From: a bacterium
Lineage (GTDB): Bacteria > Vulcanimicrobiota > Vulcanimicrobiia > Vulcanimicrobiales > Vulcanimicrobiaceae
DNA: 6,819 bases
Assembly (NCBI GenBank): GCA_021807645.1
Contig: JAKBCP010000044.1
Span: 1-6,819, forward strand
Direction of reading: 5' to 3'
Position numbers and translations under genes: made by a program. Below the pieces are notes generated by a model. It did no database searches and was not told where the DNA came from. It was given only the letters and a program-made list of their open reading frames with translations. This document shows positions 1 through 5,748 of the stretch, piece by piece (within the stretch, counting starts at the first letter, position 1; each line of letters opens with the position of its first letter).

Positions 1-1
1 T

Positions 2-334
2 CGCTGCTCGGCAGAGCGCATCCCCGAAGAGACGCCGGAGATCGCGGCGCGGCACGGCGAGTTCCGCCTGCGCGATTGGCTCAAATCCACGCTCAAAGAG
101 CGCGGCCGGTGGGGGCCGATCCGGGCGATTTCAACATCCTGTATGGACGTCTGCGCGAAGGGACTCGTAACGGTCTGCATCGCCCCGAGCGACGGTCGCG
201 AAAGCGAGGTTCTCGTCGTCGATCCGCTTGAGGATCGCGAACGCGTGTACGATCGTATCCTCGAATTGTTGGGTGAGAGGGGAGAGACCAAAACGACGAA
301 AGGTGGAAGTACCGACCCGTACTTCCACCGTTAG
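2..334 (+). CDS. Thioredoxin-like [2Fe-2S] ferredoxin-type protein, C-terminal part (5' end outside window)
   Basis: The frame is open from the left edge to TAG at 332-334 and gives 110 residues with no start codon required inside the window. The visible part has an amphipathic helix (RDWLKSTLKERG, about residues 24-35), then a strand leading into SCMDVCAKG (residues 46-54), then VTVCIAP and a predicted C-terminal helix (DRERVYDRILELLG). A C-x3-C pair followed by a Lys-Gly turn and a hydrophobic strand is the second half of the cluster-binding pattern of thioredoxin-like [2Fe-2S] ferredoxins; Cys2 may be one of the two N-terminal ligands. Family members serve as small electron carriers or as domains of redox enzymes; the partner is unknown here. 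The ATG at 143 is inside the Cys motif and is not a credible start. The gene is convergent with sigH, 3 bases apart. The last residues are encoded by a terminator hairpin, so the tail is probably not functional. Family call is moderate. Confidence 0.6.
   Translation, partial: RCSAERIPEETPEIAARHGEFRLRDWLKSTLKERGRWGPIRAISTSCMDVCAKGLVTVCIAPSDGRESEVLVVDPLEDRERVYDRILELLGERGETKTTKGGSTDPYFHR
302..329 (-). terminator. Rho-independent terminator downstream of sigH, embedded in the convergent gene
   Basis: Positions 302-312 (GGTGGAAGTAC) and 319-329 (GTACTTCCACC) form a perfect 11-bp inverted repeat around a 6-base loop. Read on the minus strand, the stem is followed by TTTCGTCGTTTT (down to 290), a broken U-tract, which fits intrinsic termination of the transcript leaving sigH, whose stop is at 338-340. 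On the plus strand the stem is followed only by a weak T stretch (near 340-343), so bidirectional termination is possible but less supported. The hairpin lies within the last codons of the plus-strand ferredoxin-like gene. Confidence 0.7.
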
Positions 335-337
335 CCG

Positions 338-985
338 CTATTTAAACTCGAACTCCGCGAGGTTCTTTTCGATCTTGCGTTTGACGCGCTGGAGCGCGTT
401 ATCGATCGATTTCACGTGGCGGCCGAGATCGCGCGCCATCTCTTGGTAACTCTTTCCTTCGAGATAAGATTCGAGCACCTGCGATTCGAGATCCGAGAGA
501 TTCTGACGAATACGCTGACGGATGTCGTCGGAGACCTCTTGTGTTACGACCAACTCCTCGGGGTCGCCGGATTTCTGCGCCGGCATAACGTCGAGCAACG
601 TCCGCTCGCTGTCCTCATCGTAGATCGGTTTGTTCAGCGATATGTACTGGTTGAGCGGAATATGCTTCTGACGCGTCGCGGTCTTAATCGCAGTGATGAT
701 CTGGCGCGTAATACACAATTCGGCGAAGGCGCGAAAACTCGAGAGTTTATCGGCCTTGAAATCGCGGACGGCCTTATATAAGCCGATCATGCCTTCTTGG
801 ATGATATCTTCGCGATCCGCGCCGATGAGGAAGTAGCTCTTAGCCTTGATGCGCACGAAGTTCTTGTATTTGTTGAGTAAGAACTCCATCGCAAGGCTAT
901 CGCCGCTCTTCGCAGTCGCAACGAGATCTTCGTCGCCGCGTTCGTGATAGTCCAGCCCTGCAGGGGCCGGCTGGGTCATTGCCAT
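338..985 (-). CDS. sigH: RNA polymerase sigma factor SigH (Spo0H family)
   Basis: 215 residues, against about 218 for Bacillus SigH. Region 2 (about residues 18-108) contains the segments SYFLIGADREDIIQEGMIGL, FAELCITRQIITAIKTATRQ and KHIPLN, which I recognise as nearly invariant in SigH. Region 4 (about 160-210) ends in GRHVKSIDNALQRVKRKIEK, the helix-turn-helix that reads the -35 element. The protein binds core RNA polymerase and redirects it to alternative promoters. In Bacillus it drives transition-phase and early sporulation genes; whether this organism sporulates cannot be seen here. ATG 985 is chosen because conserved sequence begins soon after it; GAGG at 998-1001 is 12 bases away, so the ribosome site is weak, and ATG 979 is an alternative. 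The gene has its own promoter in the 986-1118 gap and a terminator beyond its stop. Sampled stretches of the gene are about 43-53% GC, clearly below its neighbours. Confidence 0.95.
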   Translation of the reverse strand: MAMTQPAPAGLDYHERGDEDLVATAKSGDSLAMEFLLNKYKNFVRIKAKSYFLIGADREDIIQEGMIGLYKAVRDFKADKLSSFRAFAELCITRQIITAIKTATRQKHIPLNQYISLNKPIYDEDSERTLLDVMPAQKSGDPEELVVTQEVSDDIRQRIRQNLSDLESQVLESYLEGKSYQEMARDLGRHVKSIDNALQRVKRKIEKNLAEFEFK

Positions 986-1062
986 GGGTGGTATCTGCCT
1001 CGTCTGGGACGCGTGGACGCATGACGCGGGCCGGGGCCCGTCGAGCGCGTCGCACGGGTCGG

Positions 1063-1091
1063 AGTATAGAAGGGCTCCCCTCCACCGTCAA
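1063..1091 (-). promoter_or_regulatory. Near-consensus sigma-70-type promoter for sigH
   Basis: On the minus strand, TTGACG (1086-1091) and TATACT (1063-1068) are separated by exactly 17 bases (1069-1085). Each hexamer differs from consensus by one base. A short A-run (CAAAAACG) lies just upstream of the -35 element. Predicted initiation near 1056 gives a leader of about 70 bases before the sigH ATG at 985. The leader contains a GC-rich hairpin, CGGGC (1027-1031) with GCCCG (1036-1040), of unknown role. The element fits the housekeeping sigma factor, not SigH itself. No other element is evident in the 986-1118 gap. Confidence 0.75.
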
Positions 1092-1118
1092 GCGTTTTTG
1101 CCGTATCCGGGCGATTTT

Positions 1119-1922
1119 CTACGCTTCATGCCCTGCCGCGGCGGCGAATCGACGCTGGCGAAGGACCTCGTAGAGGAGGACCCCGGCCGCGACCGAGGCG
1201 TTGAGCGAAGCGACCCCGGCGAGCATCGGGATCTTCACCAGGAAATCGCAGTTCCGCGCCACCAACGGGGCGAGCCCGCTCCCTTCGGCCCCGATAACCA
1301 GCGCGAGATCGCGGCGGAGATCGACCTCGTACATAGGCAACGCCCCCTCGCCGGCCTCCGCCCCCGCGATCCAGAGCCCGCGTTTTTTCATCGCAGCGAT
1401 GCTCTGCGCGATGTTGGTCACTTGAGCGATCGGAATGCGCGCCGTCGCTCCCGCCGCCGCTTTACGCACCGTCGCATTGACACCGGCGCTCCGACGGTCG
1501 GGAAGAACGACGCCGTTCGCTCCGATGCACGCCGCCGTCCGAACGATCGCGCCGACGTTGTGTGGATCGGTGAGATGGTCGAGGATGACGACCAGCAGCG
1601 GCGTGCCGTCGCGCGGCGTTAGCACCTCTTCGAGATCGGCATAAGGAAACGGCGCGCTGCGCGCGACGACGCCTTGATGTGCCTTATAAGGCAGGCGTGC
1701 AAAAAAGTCGCGCCCCTCAAAACGCGCCCGCAACCCGCGTTCTTCGGCGACCGAGAGCAACGCTCGCAGCGCGGGATCGCGAGCACGATCGCTCGCGACG
1801 TGAAGTGCGAGGATCGATTCTCCGGCTTCGAGTGCTTCCGAGACGGCGTGAATGCCGTAGATGACGTCGTCGAAATCGAGCGGAGCTTTCACCCGCCCTC
1901 GCGCTAGCGGACGACGCTCCAT
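1119..1922 (-). CDS. rlmB: 23S rRNA (guanosine-2'-O-)-methyltransferase RlmB, SpoU/TrmH family
   Basis: 267 residues in the RlmB arrangement. An N-terminal RNA-binding domain (about 20-95) opens with VIYGIHAVSEAL and contains the KAHQGVVA motif. A C-terminal SPOUT methyltransferase domain carries motif 1 (LDHLTDPHNVGAIVRTA, 114-130, with Asn122 and Arg128), motif 2 (LVIGAEGSGL, 208-217, with Glu213) and motif 3 (IPMLAGVASLNASVA, 231-245, with the Ser-Leu-Asn core). It uses S-adenosylmethionine to methylate a 23S rRNA guanosine ribose (Gm2251 in E. coli); other SpoU-family rRNA or tRNA targets cannot be excluded. ATG 1922 overlaps the end of cysS by 19 bases and has an excellent ribosome-binding site 6 bases upstream. 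It is the last gene of the dense cluster. The yacP gene that usually follows it in Bacillus is absent; a 133-base gap with the sigH promoter comes instead. Confidence 0.93.
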   Translation of the reverse strand: MERRPLARGRVKAPLDFDDVIYGIHAVSEALEAGESILALHVASDRARDPALRALLSVAEERGLRARFEGRDFFARLPYKAHQGVVARSAPFPYADLEEVLTPRDGTPLLVVILDHLTDPHNVGAIVRTAACIGANGVVLPDRRSAGVNATVRKAAAGATARIPIAQVTNIAQSIAAMKKRGLWIAGAEAGEGALPMYEVDLRRDLALVIGAEGSGLAPLVARNCDFLVKIPMLAGVASLNASVAAGVLLYEVLRQRRFAAAAGHEA

Positions 1923-3361
1923 GCCGAACCCTCCTTACCGTCTTGAATTTCGATCCCGCAACGCGCGAGCGCGTCGCGCAGGCGATCGCTGCGCGCCCAA
2001 TCTTTGCTCGCACGCGCGGCGAGTCGTTCGGCGATAACGCGGTCGAGCGCCGCGCGCGCATCGTCGATACCGTCGAGCCACGGCTCGGCGATCTCTAAAC
2101 GAAGTGCGAGCGCGAGATCGGTCGGCAACGGAAGCTCCTCCGGAGCCGCAAGCCAACGCTCGTCGGGTTCGATGCCTAAGAGATTCAAGACAGTGCCGAG
2201 CTCGCTCAAGCGCTCCCGAGCATTGCCGTCGGCGGGCAGACTCGCGGCGGCGAGCACCTCTCGCAACGCAGCAGCGGTGTTCATATCGTCGTCGAGCGCC
2301 GCGACGACGCGCGCCGTGAGCGCACCGCGGGTCGCCGCCGCTCCGTCAGTTCCCCCCGCGGCCTCATGCAACGCCCGGTAGTCGCGGCGGAGACGTTCCA
2401 GCGTAGCGACCGCCCCCGCCATCGCCTCCTCGGTGAAGTTCATGACCTTACCGTAGCCGGTACGGAGGAAGAGCAGCCGAATCGCTTGCGGATCGTATCG
2501 GTCGAGCACGTCGGCGAGCGGTTCGAAGTTCCCGAGTGATTTGCTCATCTTCCGATTATCGAAGAGCAGTAGGCCGCCGTGCAGCCAAAAGTTCGCCATC
2601 GGCGGCCGCTCCATCAACGGCTCGCTCTGCGCGATCTCGTTTTCATGATGGGGAAAGATCAAGTCGGCCCCGCCGCCGTGAATATCGAAGCCTGTTCCCT
2701 GCGGGTCGAGAAGTGCGTGCGACATCGCCGAACATTCGATATGCCAGCCCGGCCGCCCGTCGCCGTAGGGCTCGAACGGCCAATGCGGTTCGCCGGGTTT
2801 TGCGAATTTCCAGAGAGCGAAATCGAGCGGCTCTTCCTTCGCCTCGTCGATCTCGATGCGCGCACCCGCTTCGAGCTCGTCGATATTGCGATTGGAGAGC
2901 GCGCCGTAGCGGGCGAATTTTCCGACTCTATAATAGATTCCATCGCTTGCAACGTAGGCGTAATCGCGCTCGATCAAGGCCTCGATCGTTTCGCGAATCT
3001 GCGGGATGAAATCGGTCGCATACGGCTCTTTGTCGGGTTCGCGCACGCCCAATCGGCGCATGGAGCGTTTGAATTCGGCATAATATCCGGCGACGATCTC
3101 GCGCCACGAGGTGCCGAGCCGATGCGCTGCTGAGATACTCCGGTCGTCGATGTCGGTGACGTTCTGCACGTAGGTAACCCGGTATCCGGAGAACGCGAGA
3201 TACCGGCGAAGGATGTCGAAAAAGAGAAACGAGCGAGCGTGTCCGAGGTGCGCCTGTGCCGACGGCGTAAGACCGCAGACGTAGATGGAGACCTCTCCCT
3301 CGCGAATCGGTTGGAACGCTTCGACGCGGCGAGTGCGCGTGTTATAGAGCTGCAGCGGCAT
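1904..3361 (-). CDS. cysS: Cysteinyl-tRNA synthetase
   Basis: 485 residues; E. coli CysRS has 461. It activates cysteine with ATP and loads it on tRNA-Cys in the cytoplasm. Visible class I hallmarks: HLGH (38-41), TDIDD (69-73), GRPGWHIECSAM (202-213), HGGGADLIFPHHENE (228-242) and KMSKS (271-275). By alignment with E. coli the zinc that selects cysteine is held by Cys29, Cys210, His238 and Glu242, all present. A helical DALR-type domain follows (about 330-480). The segment before HLGH reads TPSAQ where most family members have TVYD. The frame is open upstream to 3649, but that extension is antiparallel-free low-complexity shadow of cysE. ATG 3361 is preferred because AAGGA lies 7 bases before it, against 1 base for ATG 3367. 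The gene overlaps cysE by 20 bases, implying translational coupling. No T-box leader is possible, as there is no intergenic space. Confidence 0.95.
   Translation of the reverse strand: MPLQLYNTRTRRVEAFQPIREGEVSIYVCGLTPSAQAHLGHARSFLFFDILRRYLAFSGYRVTYVQNVTDIDDRSISAAHRLGTSWREIVAGYYAEFKRSMRRLGVREPDKEPYATDFIPQIRETIEALIERDYAYVASDGIYYRVGKFARYGALSNRNIDELEAGARIEIDEAKEEPLDFALWKFAKPGEPHWPFEPYGDGRPGWHIECSAMSHALLDPQGTGFDIHGGGADLIFPHHENEIAQSEPLMERPPMANFWLHGGLLLFDNRKMSKSLGNFEPLADVLDRYDPQAIRLLFLRTGYGKVMNFTEEAMAGAVATLERLRRDYRALHEAAGGTDGAAATRGALTARVVAALDDDMNTAAALREVLAAASLPADGNARERLSELGTVLNLLGIEPDERWLAAPEELPLPTDLALALRLEIAEPWLDGIDDARAALDRVIAERLAARASKDWARSDRLRDALARCGIEIQDGKEGSAWSVVR
1929..1936 (-). promoter_or_regulatory. 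Strong ribosome-binding site of rlmB
   Basis: On the minus strand AAGGAGGG stands 6 bases before ATG 1922, inside the last codons of cysS. It is the best Shine-Dalgarno match in the window and fixes the rlmB start. Confidence 0.85.
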
Positions 3362-4022
3362 CGTCATTTCCTTGCGAACGTTCGAGCGCCCGGAGGCGTC
3401 CTTCGAGTTGAGCGACGCGCGTCTGGAGTTGTGCGATTTGGACGGCATCGGGATCGGGCATGACGACGCGCGGAGGTTCGCCGGCATCGCGCACCGGCTC
3501 CCCGTCGATGAAAACGACGCGCCCGGGCACGCCGACGACCACGGCATTCGCCGGGACGTCGCGAACGACGATCGACCCGCCGCCGATCTTGGTATTCTCG
3601 CCGATGGTAATCGCACCGAGCACCGCCGCGTTGACGCCGACGACGACATTCCGCGCGAGCGTCGGGTGACGCTTGCCGTGCGAGAGACTCGTGCCGCCGA
3701 GCGTTACGCCCTGGTAGATCGTGCAATCGTCGCCGACCTCCGCCGTCTCGCCGATCACGACACCCATGCCATGGTCGATGAAGACGCCGTTGCCGATCGT
3801 CGCTCCCGGATGGATCTCGATCCCGGTAAGAAAGCGCACGATGTGCGCGAGCCAGCGCGGGAGCAATGGAATCTTCCAGCGATGCAAGATGTGAATAAAA
3901 CGATGCGCGAGCAACGCGTGAAAGCCGGGATAGGAGAGTAGCACGTCGATCGGCCCGCGCACCGCCGGATCGCGTTCGAGCGGGGCGCGGAAATCCGCAG
4001 CGATGCTTTGAAAGAAACGCAT
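3342..4022 (-). CDS. cysE: Serine O-acetyltransferase
   Basis: 226 residues, the short form of CysE as in Bacillus (217), lacking most of the N-terminal helical domain of the 273-residue E. coli enzyme. It transfers acetyl from acetyl-CoA to L-serine, giving O-acetylserine for cysteine synthesis. ERDPAV (16-21), PGFHALLAHR (32-41) and a left-handed beta-helix of hexapeptide repeats (about 68-170) match the family. By alignment with E. coli, Asp18, Asp83-His84 (in FIDHGMG) and His119 (in KRHP) are the active-site residues. The C-terminal tail after the beta-helix has a clean 3-4 heptad (Ile196, Leu199, Val203, Leu206, Leu210, Leu213), a likely short coiled coil. Such tails occur in the short CysE class. 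ATG 4022 follows the stop of the preceding gene with no gap and has no close Shine-Dalgarno, so it probably depends on coupling. Its end overlaps cysS, pairing cysteine synthesis with cysteine charging. Confidence 0.95.
   Translation of the reverse strand: MRFFQSIAADFRAPLERDPAVRGPIDVLLSYPGFHALLAHRFIHILHRWKIPLLPRWLAHIVRFLTGIEIHPGATIGNGVFIDHGMGVVIGETAEVGDDCTIYQGVTLGGTSLSHGKRHPTLARNVVVGVNAAVLGAITIGENTKIGGGSIVVRDVPANAVVVGVPGRVVFIDGEPVRDAGEPPRVVMPDPDAVQIAQLQTRVAQLEGRLRALERSQGNDDAAAAL
3369..3373 (-). promoter_or_regulatory. Ribosome-binding site deciding the cysS start
   Basis: AAGGA on the minus strand is 7 bases from ATG 3361 but only 1 base from ATG 3367, favouring the shorter protein that starts MPLQLYN. 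It lies within the cysE reading frame. Confidence 0.65.
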
Positions 4023-4568
4023 CTACTGCGGTCGCTTTCCGTGGATCGGCTCGAACGGCGCTCCGTCTGGGCCGAACGCAATCGGTTCTAAACCGCGGCC
4101 GTGCAATAGCCGCGCGTTAATCGCCCCGATGCGAATCATAATGCGATCGTGGCCGAGCAGCGGAAAAAGCAGTTCGAGCGGAACGCCGTCGCGGACTCCG
4201 GTGAGCGCCATACGAACGCTGTCGACGGCGTCCTCGGCACCGAGACCGAACTCCTCGCCGATGACGGGAAGGTCGTGAGCGAGCGGCAGCCCCCGCAACT
4301 CGGGTTGAGCGTCGACGTATTGCGCGACGGCATCGAGAAAAAAGAGTACCTCGCGAGAGCGCAGGCGCTCGAGCTCGAGCGCCGGTACGACGCAGGATTC
4401 GGCTCGCAACGAGAGCACGAGCGGACGGGCGCGATCGAGATCGACGACGCGCTCGCCGTACGCTTCGAGGAAGGTCTCGATCCATCGGTACGCAGCATCG
4501 GGAATCGGGCTCTCCAAGAGGCCCCACTCCTGCATCCTGCGCGCAAGCGCGGTTACGTTTGCATTCAC
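4023..4568 (-). CDS. Stand-alone protein resembling the C-terminal anticodon-binding domain of glutamyl-tRNA synthetase
   Basis: 181 residues, mostly helical. The segment DAVDSVRMALTGVRDGVPL (113-131) followed by LLFPLLGHDRIMIRI (133-147) closely resembles the GluRS signature around RVALTG and the downstream LLGKERVLxRI helix. Upstream, AYRWIETFLEAYGERVVDLD (26-45) fits the WL-x-VVELLKERVKTLxEL helix at the start of that domain, and the spacing between the two is right. The tail (148-181) has no match I recognise. HIGH, KMSKS and the Rossmann fold are absent, so it cannot aminoacylate alone. The start is GTG 4568, overlapping the ispF stop as GTGA, with GGAG about 10 bases upstream. It lies between ispF and cysE, exactly where Bacillus has gltX. 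It may be half of a split GluRS, a retained tRNA-binding domain, or a decayed gltX under selection for something else. Homology is inferred by eye; function is unknown. Confidence 0.6.
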   Translation of the reverse strand: MNANVTALARRMQEWGLLESPIPDAAYRWIETFLEAYGERVVDLDRARPLVLSLRAESCVVPALELERLRSREVLFFLDAVAQYVDAQPELRGLPLAHDLPVIGEEFGLGAEDAVDSVRMALTGVRDGVPLELLFPLLGHDRIMIRIGAINARLLHGRGLEPIAFGPDGAPFEPIHGKRPQ

Positions 4569-5047
4569 GGCTCGATCTTCTCCACGCTTGCAACGGCATA
4601 GACGGCGATTCCCGTCCCGTCGCCGGTATACCCCATACCCTCGCTACTCTTTGCTTTTACACTCACGGCACTTGCATCGACGCCGCATCGAGCGGCAAGG
4701 TTGCAGCGCATCTGCTCGGTATAGGTCGAAAGCCGCGGGCGCTCTACGACGATGGTCGCATCGATGTTGCCCACCCGGTAACCCCGTTCGCGCACCAACT
4801 CCACGCATGCCGCCAATAAAGCCAACGAATCGGCATCCTTCCAACGCCGGTCGCTATCGGGGAAATGTGCTCCCAGGTCGCCCAGGGCGAGCGATCCGAG
4901 GAGCGCATCGGCGACCGCGTGCGCCAGCGCGTCGGCATCGGAGTGGCCGAGAGCTCCTCGCTCGAAAGGGATATCGACCCCACCTAAAATCAATCGACGT
5001 CCCTCGACGAGCCGATGTGCATCGAACCCGTGGCCGAACCGTATCAT
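4565..5047 (-). CDS. ispF: 2-C-methyl-D-erythritol 2,4-cyclodiphosphate synthase
   Basis: 160 residues, the normal length (E. coli 159). It cyclises CDP-methylerythritol 2-phosphate to methylerythritol cyclodiphosphate with loss of CMP, in the MEP isoprenoid pathway, as a homotrimer. RFGHGFDAHRL at the start supplies metal ligands Asp9 and His11; GHSDADALAHAVADALLG (34-51) supplies His43 and the catalytic-site His35-Ser36; SLALGDLGAHFPDSD and the C-terminal KAKSSEGMGYTGDGTGIA (nucleotide-binding region) complete the family pattern. ATG 5047 overlaps the ispD stop as ATGA. No Shine-Dalgarno precedes it, so translation is probably coupled to ispD. The frame is open upstream as far as 5653, but that part is an antisense-free shadow of ispD in another frame with Arg/Gly-rich sequence and no family match. 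Confidence 0.96.
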   Translation of the reverse strand: MIRFGHGFDAHRLVEGRRLILGGVDIPFERGALGHSDADALAHAVADALLGSLALGDLGAHFPDSDRRWKDADSLALLAACVELVRERGYRVGNIDATIVVERPRLSTYTEQMRCNLAARCGVDASAVSVKAKSSEGMGYTGDGTGIAVYAVASVEKIEP

Positions 5048-5748
5048 CGCAAAGACCCGGCGCGACGTGCGCGCGCGGAGAGAATCGCTGCGGCGAGATC
5101 GCGGTCGCAGGGTTGCGTTACCTTCAAATTCTCCGCCGTCGATGGAACGATCGTGCAACGGACGCCCAGCGCTTCGAGAAGCGCGATATCGTCGGTCGCA
5201 TCGATTCCGGTGCGCGCGGCGAGCTCGTGAGCCGCAACGAGATCCGCGTAGGCGGCAAACTGCGGCGTCTGCGCCGCCCACACGTTCTCGCGCGGCAACG
5301 TCGCTTGGATCACCCTCGAACCTTCCTCCGTTTTTTTTAGCGTATCGACGACGCGTGCCGCGAGCAGCGCCGCCCGTCCTTGCGCAATCTCGCGCATCCC
5401 GTCCCCAATATCCTCCGACGTTACGCAGGGCCGCGCTCCATCGTGGATCGCTACCGCGTCGCAACGCCCCGCAAGGCGCTGCAGGCCGTTCCAAACGCTC
5501 CTTTGGCGCGTCGATCCACCGGCGACCAGCGGCAAAAAACGCTCGCCGAGAATCGGCCGCGCAACGCGTTCGACCTCCTCGAAGGCCTCCGGTGCCGTCA
5601 CGACGGCGAAAACCTCGAACGCACTCACCGCAGCGAGCGCATCGAGGGACCACGCAAGCATCGGACGGCCGGCGATCTCGACGAGTTGTTTGAAGCCGCC
5701 AAAACGCCGGCCCTCACCCGCCGCCACCACCAACCCGGCCCAACGCAT
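5044..5748 (-). CDS. ispD: 2-C-methyl-D-erythritol 4-phosphate cytidylyltransferase
   Basis: 234 residues, near the family norm (E. coli 236). It couples CTP to methylerythritol 4-phosphate, giving CDP-methylerythritol two enzymatic steps before IspF. Seen in order: nucleotide-binding loop LVVAAGEGRRFGGFKQ (6-21), with the conserved Lys20; GGSTRQRSV (77-85); IHDGARP (101-107), with the metal-site Asp103; VVDTLKK; TPQF; and the closing ATDD...ENLKVTQP motif. All catalytic elements are present. ATG 5748 shares one base with the stop of the upstream PIN/TRAM gene (TAATG) and has GCGAGGAC just before it. The end overlaps ispF by 4 bases; in some bacteria the two enzymes are fused, so the coupling is natural. 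IspE, the intervening step, is not in the window. A run of eight A residues (plus-strand T at 5331-5338) encodes the two lysines of DTLKKTEEG. Confidence 0.96.
   Translation of the reverse strand: MRWAGLVVAAGEGRRFGGFKQLVEIAGRPMLAWSLDALAAVSAFEVFAVVTAPEAFEEVERVARPILGERFLPLVAGGSTRQRSVWNGLQRLAGRCDAVAIHDGARPCVTSEDIGDGMREIAQGRAALLAARVVDTLKKTEEGSRVIQATLPRENVWAAQTPQFAAYADLVAAHELAARTGIDATDDIALLEALGVRCTIVPSTAENLKVTQPCDRDLAAAILSARARRAGSLR

Noticed and set aside
1094..1118. Possible terminator after rlmB
   Set aside because: Only a 3-bp stem can form near CCGGATACGG, and it is followed on the minus strand by A residues, not T.
984..1622. 212-residue plus-strand open frame
   Set aside because: It is antisense to rlmB, has low-complexity Arg/Asp-rich sequence and no family motif; long antisense frames are expected in GC-rich DNA.
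3362..3649. N-terminal extension of cysS by about 96 residues
   Set aside because: It lies wholly over cysE in another frame, is Ser/Arg-rich with no CysRS match, and a well-placed ribosome site supports ATG 3361.
3342..4022. T-box or other cysteine-responsive leader before cysE-cysS
   Set aside because: Genes on both sides of cysE overlap or abut, leaving no leader space.
4588..5340. 250-residue plus-strand open frame, with others such as 2579-3133, 3372-3941 and 5067-5693
   Set aside because: All are opposite well-identified genes, are Arg-rich or mirror the sense codons, and lack ribosome sites or domain motifs.
5048..5653. N-terminal extension of ispF by about 200 residues, as if an IspD-IspF fusion
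   Set aside because: The extension is out of frame with ispD, is Arg/Gly-rich and has no motifs; ispF begins at the ATGA overlap with normal length.
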